The notes: generated from the letters alone by a model not told the origin. Positions 44,700 to 55,050 are shown, counted from the first letter of the stretch. The stretch is DNA of 64,000 nucleotides from Rhizophagus clarus (GCA_015698045.1 BLAL01000197.1:558001-622000); one strand, 5' to 3'. Translations and numbers: made by a program.

Positions 44700-44878
44700 G
44701 TATGATACTCTTTGTAAAATAAAGAATAAAAATAAAATTAAAAAATATAATCTACATCTGTATGTTTTATATTTCTGCGTAACTATCTTTCTTTGTAAAA
44801 TAAAATTAAAATTAAATTAAACCTACTTCTATAATAAAAATAAAAATTATCTTCTTAATCTACAAATTCATTGTCTTT

Positions 44879-45020
44879 TTATCTCCGCTTTCAAAAATGG
44901 TGTGGGCTATTTATTCGTGATTGGATATTCGAATACCGATATTCGTCCGGTTTTCATCTATTTGTGTTTCGGTTTTCATCCGGTTTTCGTCCGGTTTTCG
45001 GTTTTCTTTTTTTTTTATTG
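44879..45020. mobile_element. Truncated copy of the 18619 MITE
   Basis: CTCCGCTTTCAAAAATGGTG, then matching GGGCTATTT, CGTGATT, GGATATTCGAATA, ATATTCGTCCGG, ATCCGGTTTTCG and TTTCTTTTTTTT. These follow the same order as the 18619-18779 element read on its minus strand. The far end is not present; a GCATACATTAT palindrome follows instead. Confidence 0.75.
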
Positions 45021-46325
45021 CATACATTATTGATATGCGTACATTATCGATAATATACAAGTATCTTCTTTCCCGTGTTTGACTCCTATTTTGTTGAAAA
45101 ACATATATATATATTGCTGCGGAAGATCGAAAATACTAAAAAAATTTCCATACGTCATTTATCATAGCAAATAAATGTACCAGTAATTTACGAAGTACAA
45201 TTTACGATTTAGGTGAGAAATAATTCCTATAAAGAGTTATTGTTCGGTTATTGCCTAATTAAATTTGATCACTTTTTTTTTTACTAATACGTCATTTCCT
45301 GAAAATTTTTGGAACAAGTGCACTCGTCAAGCGTTTTGCGTCCTTTGACTTTGGACTGTAGTAACACCCTAATTTCCATCTCAAAATTGAGTTTTTCTTT
45401 ATTCTCTCCTTCCAACCTTTTTTTAACTCGTTGTAATATTAGGAATTTTTTTCCCATGGTTTATATACTTTAAAAATTTTCTCTTTCACCTTTGACGCAC
45501 AGGATCGTTACCCACGTGAATTGTGACACACGGGGTAGTGGTACATTAGAACCAATAGTTTACGCTCAAGTGGAATCATCAAAACAACGATGTGTTACCT
45601 ATCACTAATTACGCCAAATTTTATTTATGTATTTATTTTATTTCACTTAAATTTCTCTCTCGAAATTTTTTTATTCCTAATTAAGTGAAGAATAATTTGT
45701 TTGTAAACAACAATCTAAAAAAATTATGATGCACTACACTCAATATGCTCGGAGAATATAATAGTTCAAACACATATATTCTTATTGTATTTCACAATAA
45801 ATCAATAAATAGCTTACCCTGATCGGCACCATTTACATGTTTATGCAAGTATAGTTATACCTACTGGGCAACAAATTTTATATATATTATTTATGCATTC
45901 CTGCAGTAAAATTAACTATTGGATTATATTTTGATTATACTATTATATTATACATTATACTATTTATTATACTAATTTCGGTTTATTTATAAAAATCAGA
46001 TAAAATTAGATTGTCACCCAGTTTTTTTTTCTGACAAAGCCACATGATAATCAATTGATCATACTATTGATTTTTAAAATTTTTATTTATTTTTTGTAAT
46101 GGAAAATAAAATGAAAAATGAGCGAAAGAAATAGAAACAATAAACTATATTTATATGTACTCACTGGTGAGAACGTGATAGTTGTGATACACTATAAAAC
46201 AAACTCTTACTGTCATGTAAATGGCAGGGGATAACTCAATTATATCCTGGCTAAATGGAGTAGTAAAATTTTACTTATTCCTAATTAGCCAGAATATAAG
46301 TAATTCATATTATTATTTTCCGATA
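45021..46325. other. Intergenic, no gene seen
   Basis: AT-rich spacer. No coding sequence or recognised repeat. Confidence 0.5.
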
Positions 46326-46850
46326 TTACAGATATTTCAGTACTGTATAACAACTGCTTTTTAGATTTAAATTATTACTTAGACAATGAGAACCTTTTAG
46401 CATTAAATGGTCGTGCTCAGTGATGTGCATTTTATGCTTCCAATGAAATAAAATTCGATTGGAAGCTTCCAATCCAAATGAATTTATTAGGGAATTATGC
46501 TTCCAAACCTTCCAAAAGTGCTTCCAAGAGTGTTTCCAATCTTCCAAGTGCACATCACTGGTCGTGCTGATAAACCTCTTAATCAGTTTAATAGTTATAT
46601 GATTTGCACCAATAATGATTTCCTCACCAAACACATTGCCATATAGTACTTTCCTTTCTACTTCTAGAACGAACTACAGAAAAATCCGGACGAAAGAGCG
46701 ACTTCTAGAACCCCTAACCTTAATTTCCTTACAGGAACTTATCTCACGTTCGTATTTCATATTAATAGACAATTTACCAGTTTCATTGTTGACAAATATT
46801 TTCACCGCTTGCACGTTTTCTTCAAGACAAACTTACAGCTATACGTAATT
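46326..46850 (-). pseudogene. Decayed coding region interrupted by a hAT MITE, unrecognised
   Basis: Minus strand, from about 46830: CLEENVQAVKIFVNNETGKL, SINMKYEREISSCKEIKV, an in-frame TAG near 46678, then FGEEIIIGANHITIKLIKRF up to the insertion at 46560. After removal of the 143-bp element and one octamer the frame resumes as HLMLKGSHCLSNNLNLKSS to a stop. G+C is above background. No family was recognised. Confidence 0.5.
46418..46560. mobile_element. hAT-type MITE, 143 bp, perfect 8-bp target duplication
   Basis: The ends are CAGTGATGTGCA and its exact inverse TGCACATCACTG. GTCGTGCT is repeated at 46410-46417 and 46561-46568. The interior is a series of CTTCCAA words in both orientations. 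Confidence 0.92.
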
Positions 46851-46859
46851 GCCTGGCTC

Positions 46860-47963
46860 AAATTTACATACTTACACTGATCAAAAAACTCGCGACCGCA
46901 GAACAAAAACTTTTATCAAATCCTTCTTTGAGAAACACGTGATTTACGGGTCTGGTTCATTTCATTGACAATCATCTCACCGACAGTCATTTCGCTGACA
47001 AATGTTTCACCGACAGGGTCATTTCACCGACAAATGTTTCACCAATAATCATTTCACCGACAAACATTTCACCGACAGTTTTTTTTTATAAACTCATATT
47101 AAATATCATATACTGTATTTTTGTTCTATAGTATAATCAAATAGTAACATTAACGTATTTTACTTACATATGATTTCTGTTTTTATCTTTAACCATGATA
47201 AAACCATGAACATTATTTTAGGTTTATTACGAATAGAGAAAATAAACTTCGCATTTTTTTTTAAAAAAAAATGATTTTGATGAGAATAAAAAAGGATATG
47301 ATTTCAGTTGATAAAAATAAAAAAAGTTTTATATGTATACAATATTTCTTGTAAATAATTGTGTATACGTAATAAAAAAAATTTTGTGGCTATGTATTAG
47401 AACAATAATAAAATTTTTTATTCGTTTAAAAAAATTTTTTTATAAATGTCGGTGAGATGACCTGTCGGCGAGTTAAACGCGACCCGTGATTTACTTAGGA
47501 TTTTATATTCCTTGTGCAAAAAATTGTTGTCCGCACCTTTGTCAATAATGTCAGGAATAAAATCACTTATACCGAAAGACAAAAAATCCTACGGACGCCA
47601 ACTAAAGAAAGCTTATCACAAATCGCGCCATACCATTATTCCAAAGTATATCGTATGACGTGAAAATCAAGAGATTCGCTCACCCCACCCAGAAACAGTT
47701 GGATCGCCTAAATATCAAATTGGATGCCAAAAAGAAGTTTCATTATTATAAGGAATATTTGAACTTAAAATTCGACTTTATCCTCTCTGACAATAAACAA
47801 CGAGACTAAGGATTCAACGGGGATATTACGTCGCTTTCCAATAGTCGTTAAACAGATTCATTATGCGCCACATCACTGCTGTATCATTACGAACCAATTT
47901 TGAAGAATCTACACTCACGTCTAATGAACGTAAATGAAGGAAGAAACACCGTCATTACTACTT
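46860..47963 (+). pseudogene. Decayed coding region split by a Mutator-type element, unrecognised
   Basis: Outside the insertion, coding pieces line up on the plus strand. YTDQKTRDRRTKTFIKSFFE and KHVIYLGFYIPCAKNCCPHL cross the target site (one copy of the 9-bp duplication removed). Then come KITYTERQKILRTPTKESL, a stop and frame change near 47660, KIKRFAHPTQKQLDRLNIKL, FHYYKEYLNLKFDFILSDNK, a stop, and LYHYEPILKNLHSRLMNVNE to about 47963. The product was basic. The function is not recognised; an old transposon protein is possible. Confidence 0.5.
46948..47485. mobile_element. Mutator-type (MULE) non-autonomous element, 538 bp, 9-bp target duplication
   Basis: The ends are GGGTCTGGTTCATTTCATTG and, inverted, GGGTCGCGTTTAACTCGCCG. 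GTGATTTAC is exactly repeated at 46939-46947 and 47486-47494. The left third is a tandem series of about nine units like CATTTCACCGACAAATGTTT (46965-47080). The right TIR holds two such words inverted (GTCGGTGAGATGACC). The remainder is AT-rich without an ORF. Confidence 0.9.
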
Positions 47964-48601
47964 AAATATTCCTATTATTTAATTCGTCTGCCTCCTGTTC
48001 TGCCTCCACCGTTCATTTATTTATTTATTAATAATGTGACTGGAGGTCGTATTACATGATACAACTATTGGATAGTAAAATACATATTAAAACAAAGCTA
48101 ACGATGAATACAAAATCCCCACGTAGACAATTCCCAGAGTAGGGCCACATTAGGGTTTCTGGGGACAGCAGACATCATAGATATCATTGTACCTGTTTAC
48201 TATCCCCTGATCTCTCCCGCTCGATTCCTGATATGATATCATATGTTAGCAATAAAGACCCCCAGCATCGCCCAACTATTGATTATGATTATGTACCTTA
48301 GGTTAGCTTTATTTGTTATTTTAAAACATTCTTGCTATGAAATAAGGTTAGTATTCAGGGCTTTGTTACCGCGCCAGAATCCTTTCTAGGGTATCATGAT
48401 TTTATGCTATAACAGATTGCACTTATAAGTGCCATAGATACAAAGGTCACGAAGTGGCCGTAGTGTCATTGGCACGATCCAGCAATCATTTACTGCATAC
48501 TATTTTTTATGATACTCTAGAAGTGTAAATAAAGCCGATAAAAAGTCTAACCGAAAATTTTTAACATGAAGTCAATTAGATATGTTTTTAAGCTTCTCCT
48601 G
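47964..48601. other. Non-coding, G+C above background
   Basis: No ORF. The sequence is less AT-rich than its surroundings and could be part of an old LTR or UTR (for example TGTGACTGGAGGTCGTATTA at 48037), but no terminal repeat partner was found. Confidence 0.3.
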
Positions 48602-48994
48602 CTATACGTAAAAATCTGGGGCAGCGAAGTCTATCCAAAAATTTGTCCCGGAATCTAACCAAAAAAATGTATAGCAGGAAGATATATGTAAAATCTGGGA
48701 CAGCTGGTCCAACCAAAATTTGTTCCAAGATAAACACCTAGTCATAAACTGAAATGCACAGATTCTTTGACGGAATCTTTTTTCATATCGGTTTTGATAA
48801 TAGCTTCCGACATGAAATTGACATCGGCCGCTAGATGAACTTTTAGGTTTGCAACATATAGCACAGGGAAAGCGAGGTTTAGACCTCCAATGAATGCGAC
48901 AACCTTCTGGTCTCACATAAGGACGGCCACAAGGCTTTCCTGTGTTATGTAGATATTTGCAAGTATATTCTTCAATCATCTTTGTTAAGTACAA
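48602..48994 (-). CDS. Small Cys-rich protein, 130 aa, tail probably altered
   Basis: ATG 48992-48994. The N-terminal ~75 residues hold a dense Cys/His pattern: EYTCKYLHNTGKPCGRPYV, PEGCRIHWRSKPRFPCAICC, SSSGRCQFHVGSYYQNRY. Spacing suggests metal-binding knuckles. The last ~45 residues are translated from a duplicated non-coding-looking stretch (48602-48720, two copies of AAAATCTGGGnCAGC...ATTTGT with Trp-rich translations). The original end is therefore probably lost or replaced. It is divergently arranged with the gene at 49036, starts 41 bp apart. Family not named with certainty. Confidence 0.55.
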   Translation of the reverse strand: MYLTKMIEEYTCKYLHNTGKPCGRPYVRPEGCRIHWRSKPRFPCAICCKPKSSSSGRCQFHVGSYYQNRYEKRFRQRICAFQFMTRCLSWNKFWLDQLSQILHISSCYTFFWLDSGTNFWIDFAAPDFYV

Positions 48995-49035
48995 ATAAGT
49001 TAAATTTAAAAAACTTTACACGTTATAAAAAAATC

Positions 49036-49410
49036 ATGACTACCCAAGCTACACCAGCTAAACCAACATACCGTGAAATCGAGTCAGCACTAATTGCTGT
49101 TATTAAAGCAGGTATCCTTTACAAGAAACCAAAGGATGGTAAGTTTATGCTACGATATAAGCAGAGGATAATTAACTTGCGACAGGCAGAAGATCCAGAA
49201 AATTTTGTTCTTGAGGCAGCACGATCCATTTTATCTAATGAGACAAAGTATCAGCAAATCTTAGAAGATTACAAGACCTGGTATAGCAGAGAGTCAAAAC
49301 TTTTGTCAGCAATTAATAAGCTATACAGGTTATACTACGAATTAGCAAAAGACTACTTCCTCACAGATGAACAAGCAGATGATGAGGCAGATGATTACCT
49401 TAATTTGTAA
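49036..49410 (+). CDS. Small helical protein, 124 aa, unrecognised
   Basis: Start chosen at 49036 (MTTQATPAKPTYREIESALI), because the upstream in-frame ATG at 48982 overlaps the divergent gene. The product is predicted mostly helical and charged (KQRIINLRQAEDPENFVLEA, AINKLYRLYYELAKDYFLTD) with an acidic end (EQADDEADDYLNL). No membrane segment. Codon use is less AT-biased than in the SLR genes. The divergent pair shares a ~40 bp interval that must contain both start regions. Confidence 0.6.
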   Translation: MTTQATPAKPTYREIESALIAVIKAGILYKKPKDGKFMLRYKQRIINLRQAEDPENFVLEAARSILSNETKYQQILEDYKTWYSRESKLLSAINKLYRLYYELAKDYFLTDEQADDEADDYLNL

Positions 49411-49590
49411 GCACCAACTGCGGAGAAAGCTCTGTGTCCTCTGGTATGACTAAGAGTTCTTCCCTTACAAAGGATCTTTCTGGACCTTTGCCATTATCAT
49501 CAGCCAACCAATATAAGTCTGGTTGATTTTTTTGCATTAAAGATTCGCAAATATGATACATAATAGGAGACCAGATCTCTAAATTGCGAA
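49400..49590 (-). pseudogene. 3' fragment of an unrecognised gene
   Basis: Minus strand frame LEIWSPIMYHICESLMQKNQ, PDLYWLADDNGKGPERSFVR, EELLVIPEDTELSPQLVL, stop at 49400-49402, overlapping the end of the convergent gene by 11 bp. Upstream of it, CYEELRASQFRDL in another frame resembles CYKGLRTLQFRDR encoded near 52940-52990, so the two loci share an ancestral sequence. Confidence 0.45.
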
Positions 49591-50008
49591 GCCCTCAGCT
49601 CTTCATAACATATGAATATTATTATTAATATCGATAAGAAATACCATACGCTTCCCTTTTACAGCCTACTTAGGTTTTCATTTTGCGATCGTAAAAAGCG
49701 TTTCGACAAATTAATGTGTCTTGTGATCCTATTTTTTGTCGCACAGAACTTATAAAACATACTGCGGTAATTTTTGCACAGGCCATACTCACGTGCTTTA
49801 GTTAACCAGATTGTTCATTACATATTGTATTTTTCAAAAAAAGTAAGTGACGTAATTAGTTTATAATACGGTTTAGGTAGCTACAGTAAACTCTACACTC
49901 TACAGTAATAAATTATCATTTTACATAAAATGGTAATGTCAATTTAAAATGCTTCGTAGTCCTAGATCAGAATACTTATATCAGAATATTTATCTTTATA
50001 TTTTGTAG

Positions 50009-50255
50009 AATTCTCGTCAACAAGATTACCAACAAAGGCTATTTTACCAACAGGAACATGCTCACCAACAGGGGCAGGTTCAACAAGGGCAACCTTCTCA
50101 ACCTGCTCAGGAGAACGGAAAGTTTGTGATATTGTTCGTGTTGTTGAAGAACTTCGTAAGGAGTCAGCAAACTTCGTGAAGAAAATAATAAACACCAAGT
50201 AAATGTTAGTAAGGAGATCAGCAACCTTCGTGAAGAATACAAAAAAAAACCAAGA
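50009..50255 (+). pseudogene. Q-rich coiled-coil protein fragment
   Basis: After a possible acceptor (TTTTGTAG at 50001-50008) the frame reads NSRQQDYQQRLFYQQEHAHQ then QGQVQQGQPSQPAQENG. It changes frame to CDIVRVVEELRKES, and changes again to LREENNKHQVNVSKEISNLR. Heptad-like spacing suggests a coiled coil. No start, and at least two frame changes. Confidence 0.45.
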
Positions 50256-50384
50256 AAATGTTATTGTGGAGATTAGGAGCATGTACGCTTTTTTAATATG
50301 GCTTATATCATTACTAAAATAGCTATGGTGAAGTGATATCTTTTTAATTATTTTAGGGATACGAGATCCTGTAATCGGCTTGTT

Positions 50385-50653
50385 AACTTTAGACTAAGTA
50401 TTAAGTATCAACCTATTGATCTCTTTAAACAAGTTTCCGGATGACTCATTCCCATATAATGTGTGCCAACTAGAAGGTTTGTACAGTATACTTGTGTAAT
50501 TTCAATTTGTTTTTTCTTTTTAACCTTTTTTTTAATATAGAAGATGAAATAGATTCGTGGTTCGAATTTTACGAAATTCCAACGACATTAGATCTTGATC
50601 CAGAAGAGAAACTAAATCAGCTCGCACATTACCTAGGAATTAATTTGTTATAA
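50385..50653 (+). pseudogene. Terminal spliced exons of an unrecognised gene
   Basis: An exon ending at 50476 (SLNKFPDDSFPYNVCQLE) joins across an intron, 50477-50540 (GTTTGT ... AATATAG), to the last exon 50541-50653 (DEIDSWFEFYEIPTTLDLDP, EEKLNQLAHYLGINLL, stop TAA). The splice restores phase. The 5' part may be the Q-rich fragment just upstream, as both lie on the plus strand, but the link is broken. Confidence 0.45.
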
Positions 50654-51173
50654 ACGTTAATTCCGATCATTAATCTCGAATCACAGCAATGATTATATAA
50701 AAAAATAATATACTAAATTTAAGCTGACTTCAAAAGAAAAATCTGAGACATTCTTGAAATATTTTCGACACTAGTGCATTTTTAAAATAATGTAATGATA
50801 TCTGCTTGTAGAATTATTTGCTTTATAATATATTTGTGACACAATGAGGTTTAAATATCTTTAGTACCAATCAGGCCATTTTTTAATGTAAATTACAATG
50901 AATAAATGTTACATGTAGAAAGAAAATAAATCCACTTGTCCTTCTTAGTTCTTACTCATAATGATCTAAATTAGACTATCTATATTATTTTTTCTTTATT
51001 TTTTTTTTTATTCCACTCGACGTTTCGCAGTCACAGTTTCTTCACCTATCCTTTAACAACCCTCCAAAATTCTCTCACTTTCTTACGCAACTTATCAATA
51101 TATAAAATCACAAGAAATTTTATAATAGTATGCACGCTTGGAAAGATTACTTACCATAAGAGAGAGAGAGAAA
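50654..51173. other. Intergenic with an (AG)n run
   Basis: No gene. A short (AG)n microsatellite lies at 51159-51170. Confidence 0.5.
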
Positions 51174-52205
51174 TCATTTTGTTGGATCCTCGAGAGCGTC
51201 TTCCGTTAGCAAAATTCGATACTCAGTCCTGCTCGTACTATAGATCTGTAATATGGTATCGAACACTTCATCATATCTAGGTTCATTTAGAAAGACAAGT
51301 GAAGCGAAAAGTTAGTTCCTGATAGCTTAGCCTGGTAGTCCACTCTGATAGCTATGAACTTCATGAATAGACGAGGAAAACAGTAAAAATGATACTTACA
51401 TCACACGCACTTCAATATTGTAACAAGTTATGGCATATACCTACTATTTTGTTTGCCCTCAGTTATGAAATTATTTCTTCGAACAAATCGTCCAGGATCT
51501 TCTCGATGGCATAGTCGACACGGCCAGTATTTTCTTCACCAGTTATATTCATCTGAGGCGCGATTACTAACCCATCGAGAAGACTTACAATCGTATGTAA
51601 GATTGTTGAAATATACTCGCAACACATAGCCTCGTTACTATCTACAACTGGGCCATGTTTTTTATCCTGCAGAGAACGTCATCAATGCATAGCTTAAATT
51701 CGTGGGGTGTCTTCATCGATAGAGTGGGGGACAGGTTTAAACTGAGAAAAGTGAGTTATGTCCTCACTCAAGATCCCATATTTGCGCAAAACCACACTCA
51801 AGTCTTTCTTACTCTTGTACGAGGAGAATGAGCGCAACTTCTTTTCATTACACTACTCGGCAAAGTCCGCAAGTCTTGACGTAGGTCCTCCAGGTAAATT
51901 ATATGGATGGCGAAGGAGCTTTTCTTCGGTTAACTTGAGGAAATCACGGCCATTAACCCTTTGCTTGTGAATTATTTCCAAGTCCTTCTCCTCAAGCTCC
52001 AACTTCTATCCCTGCAAGAACGAAATAGTCCAGCCGTTTTATATTTTTTAATTTCGTCCGCTAGCGTGACCCAGTTGCTATGACGGAGGGCTGGTGTGTT
52101 AATTTCAGACATAGCGCTTTTGTAGGGATACATTGCTCGGGTAAAAAATAGTGTTACGTTCCGGATTGAGATAAAAATTTGTTTCTGTGAAAAAGTAAGT
52201 GTCAA
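51174..52205 (-). pseudogene. CRN-family gene with SAM-like and PD-(D/E)XK-like regions, decayed
   Basis: Read on the minus strand from 52205. A SAM-like domain comes first (WVTLADEIKKYKTAGL, LELEEKDLEIIHKQRVNGRD, FLKLTEEKLLRHPYNLPGGP, then TSRLADFAE). Next are KKLRSFSSYKSKKDLSVVL, EFKLCIDDVLCRIKNM, and VVDSNEAMCCEYISTILHT. The nuclease-like core follows, NITGEENTGRVDYAIEKIL (Asp in GRVDY) and TEGKQN (E-x-K), with ICHNLLQY, and the end ILLTEDALEDPTK at 51174. At least four frame changes or stops interrupt it. This layout matches a large Rhizophagus family related to Crinklers. The D and ExK residues fit the PD-(D/E)XK fold by pattern only. Confidence 0.7.
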
Positions 52206-52385
52206 TATAGGTATTTATGTCGCACAGACGCTATTGCGTTATTATACGTGACATTTTTCAAGATTTACGACAAGAACGTAATATACGCTTTATTTAAGAA
52301 ATAAAAAAACCTTGCCAGAGCAAGTGATACATAAAAATAATATTTGCGAATTACATCACCATTTTATAATATGGATAAAAAATTT

Positions 52386-52658
52386 CTAGGGAAGAATTTG
52401 GACGTGGGTACGGTCTTCATCATCAGGTGTCCCGTTGAAATAGGAGAAAATCCTGTCTTCTGTTCGCATAGGTTTCTCCTCAGGACAAATTTGACAGAGG
52501 AAATCGTTACGATTGATTGGCCCCAGCTTCTTTCTTACTTCAAGATCTGAGACTTTTTTATCCTTGGAAATCTCAATCGTGAAAAGTATATTTTTATTTC
52601 CAGCATTACGATAACGGAAGTTAAGACTGATAATATCATTATCTGCGCTGGAAGACAT
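52386..52658 (-). CDS. CRN-type ubiquitin-like N-terminal domain, 90 aa
   Basis: Intact ORF from ATG 52656-52658. It reads ISLNFRYRNAGNKNILFTIE, ISKDKKVSDLEVRKKLG, then MRTEDRIFSYFNGTPDDEDR and THVQILP. This fits the Crinkler N-terminal beta-grasp module, where the last motif usually reads as a YF-x(5)-P-x(4)-HV pattern. It stops at 52386. It lies directly upstream of the SAM/nuclease-like remnant on the same strand, separated by 180 bp of non-coding sequence that could be an intron. It may therefore be the first exon of the same CRN gene or a stand-alone fragment. Confidence 0.6.
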   Translation of the reverse strand: MSSSADNDIISLNFRYRNAGNKNILFTIEISKDKKVSDLEVRKKLGPINRNDFLCQICPEEKPMRTEDRIFSYFNGTPDDEDRTHVQILP

Positions 52659-52696
52659 CTTGCTTTCCTAAACACAAGAACCAACAGTAAGAACTT

Positions 52697-53220
52697 TCAC
52701 TCCCATTCATACACAACTTCTGCATATACTGTACATACCTTAAATTTTTTGCGGGACAGTTGGCTGAACTTCCACATACCACTACATGGTTTATATCTTG
52801 CTGGGAAAAAGTTAAAGAGGTATGAGGCGTGTTCAGTATTGTTATCTGATGCCAAGAGTTCTATGAAAGTGCATGTAAATGGAATCTTCATACCTTTTCA
52901 CAATGTAGATCTACCGGAAGGACATATTGTTGGCTTTACGCCTGACGATCTCGGAATTGCAAAGTCCTCAGCCCTTTATAGCATATGCTTTTGATGACAA
53001 TATTAACTTATGAGGTTGGTCCTGTGTTGCAACAAGGCATTTTCACATTCCTCGCGTGTTTGATCAGGGGAAAAAAAAGACAGAGGTTAGTTTGAATAAG
53101 TTCTTTTGGTAATATGCGAAAATTAACATGTTGCACAGACTGACCGCGTGATCGGCCCATTCGATCATGTGGCTCAGCAAATTCTTCCGAGCTGACAATC
53201 ACCGCTCCGGACTAGCTAGA
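52697..53220. other. Coding-like region, strand unresolved
   Basis: Both strands have ORFs of 60-80 codons here: plus 52749-52994 (HGLYLAGKKLKRYEACSVLL, PEGHIVGFTPDDLGIAKSS), minus 52697-52891 and minus 53008-53202. G+C is near 40%, unlike spacer DNA. The ~45 bp at 52945-52990 resembles 49570-49617. I cannot tell which strand is real. Confidence 0.3.
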
Positions 53221-53287
53221 TTGGTATTGTACCACCCCGCCATAGAGGGTTTTGTTAATTCCAGATTAAGTTTATGATACGTAGAAT

Positions 53288-53487
53288 TTAAATTAGAGCC
53301 ACCAAATTCTGACCATCACCAACCTGACTAAGAAAATCTCTAAATGCGCTAATAAAATCAGGAGTCATACTACCCACGAAATATTCGACATGGATATTTG
53401 GATTAAGTGAAACGAGTTCGTCCACGGCTTCTTTGCTAATTTCATCACACCCTCTCAGATAGAGATATTTTAAATTAACTCCTTTTT
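53288..53487 (-). pseudogene. C-terminal fragment of an F-box/LRR-type protein
   Basis: Minus strand frame: LKYLYLRGCDEISKEAVDEL, VSLNPNIHVEYFVGS, TPDFISAFRDFLSQVGDGQ, NLVALI, stop at 53288-53290. The LRGC-xxIS-xxAV-xxL block is the cysteine-containing LRR typical of F-box/LRR proteins, and LNPNIHVE followed by a short tail is the usual end in Glomeromycotina members. It is cut off at about 53487 by AT-rich DNA. Confidence 0.65.
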
Positions 53488-54960
53488 ATGTTTTGGAAAA
53501 ATATATTTTTTAAGTAGTAAATCAATAAAGTTAAGTTTAATAGCTTCAAGTATAGAATATTATGATAAAGTTATGGATATTTTCATAAGTAGTTTTGTAA
53601 CAAGCATAATTTTTGATCGTATAGATCCCGAAATATTATTTTAATACTTTGACGAAACTAAATAAGCGAAAAATATCTAAATGAGGTAGCTAGTTAACTA
53701 TTTAATAAAATATATAAAATATCCTATTGTTATGCCAGTTCTTTGGATGCTTATAGAAAATAAGTGGTATGTATTTATGGTGGTGGTAGCAGAAGGAATG
53801 TTTATTTTTAAACGTAAATAAAATGAAATAAAAAATAATTATTAAATAACGAATAATTCACTGATAACAAATCTGCGAAGGTTACACGAAAACCAACAAA
53901 AAAAATTAACGTAAATCTATCGCGATTTACAACACAAATTCAACTACAAAAAAGGTGTCAAAAGACAAACAAGCAACGAGATAACTTTTTATTAATAAAT
54001 CAATTTTATTAATATTCGTAAAAATGCTATCTAATTAACTTTTATAACGGAGTGAACATACGCGTTTTTATAACTATCTAAGCCACACTAAAAATATTTA
54101 ACATATTTAATAAATTAAACATATTGCACATATTGCATATATTGCATATGTTTAATATGTTGCATATATTGCACATGTTTAATATATTTAACATTCTTAA
54201 CAATCATGTGACTTAACTGAACGTATTATTTTACCGCAACACCATGTATTACTGTGATAGTAAATAAAACTAAAAGACATATTTGCTCAAAAGGTCATTA
54301 AAATTTAAAATTAAAGAAAAAATTTTGTTATTTTGCCTAGGACTCTTCGTACTTGCATAAGTAGAGAGATTTTTTTATACTTTATCTATTAACCATTACT
54401 AACTATTTTATTTTTTTCTATTCTTAGGAATAATTTTTAGCATCACAATTTATTCTAAAGGAAAAGAAAACAATTAATATTAACCAAAAAGTTCTCCTTT
54501 TCACACTACTTGTCTCTCATTCTGCATCGCTAGAAAAAGAAATATTAAAATGACTATTATTATAATTTAAATCTGCCCGCAGGCTCAGTAATGCCTAAAC
54601 GCAATTATCATGGCAGCAAACCTACTATAATGAATAAAGGTTGCTACTTCTTACTTTTAACAGTAAAGCAATACCTAATACAATTAAATCTGAAAGAAAC
54701 ATTTGATATACTTATTAAAGATTTATGTTACCCTAACTAAGTACACTAGCAGTATGTTTTAAATTATTTTGTTCTTTTATTTTTTTCTTTTTTTTAAATC
54801 TAATTATGATAGCTGACGATAAAGTTTTACCTTTTCCAAAATTTTAAATGACGAATATTATCGAGGTATTATCTTGCATACTTATGATAATTTATATTAT
54901 TACTAAACCTATTTGTATCAATTAATGAAAGAACTCCTCTTATTTATAGTAAATAACATA
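53488..54960. other. Intergenic with a CATATTGCA-type tandem stretch
   Basis: No gene seen. From 54105 to 54192, about ten short units like ATATTGCAT / TTTAATAT repeat. Confidence 0.55.
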
Positions 54961-55028
54961 AAGTGTATTATTTTTTCATCTTTACTTTTCTTAGACAATT
55001 GATGAACATTACGCAACGCTATATAGAT

Positions 55029-55050
55029 GATCAACACTGCAGTATTACCA
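55029..55050 (+). promoter_or_regulatory. SLR upstream element
   Basis: GATC, then AACACTGCAGTATTACCA, followed by CACAATTAAATA. It ends 86 bp before the start at 55136. Confidence 0.7.

Noticed and set aside
46960..47080. CRISPR-like spaced repeats (TTTCACCGACAAATG)
   Set aside because: Units are contiguous tandem copies without unique spacers, inside a Mutator-type element in a eukaryotic genome.
48037..48560. Possible solo LTR starting TGTGACTGGAGG
   Set aside because: No second copy, no clear CA end and no 5-bp flanking duplication could be found.
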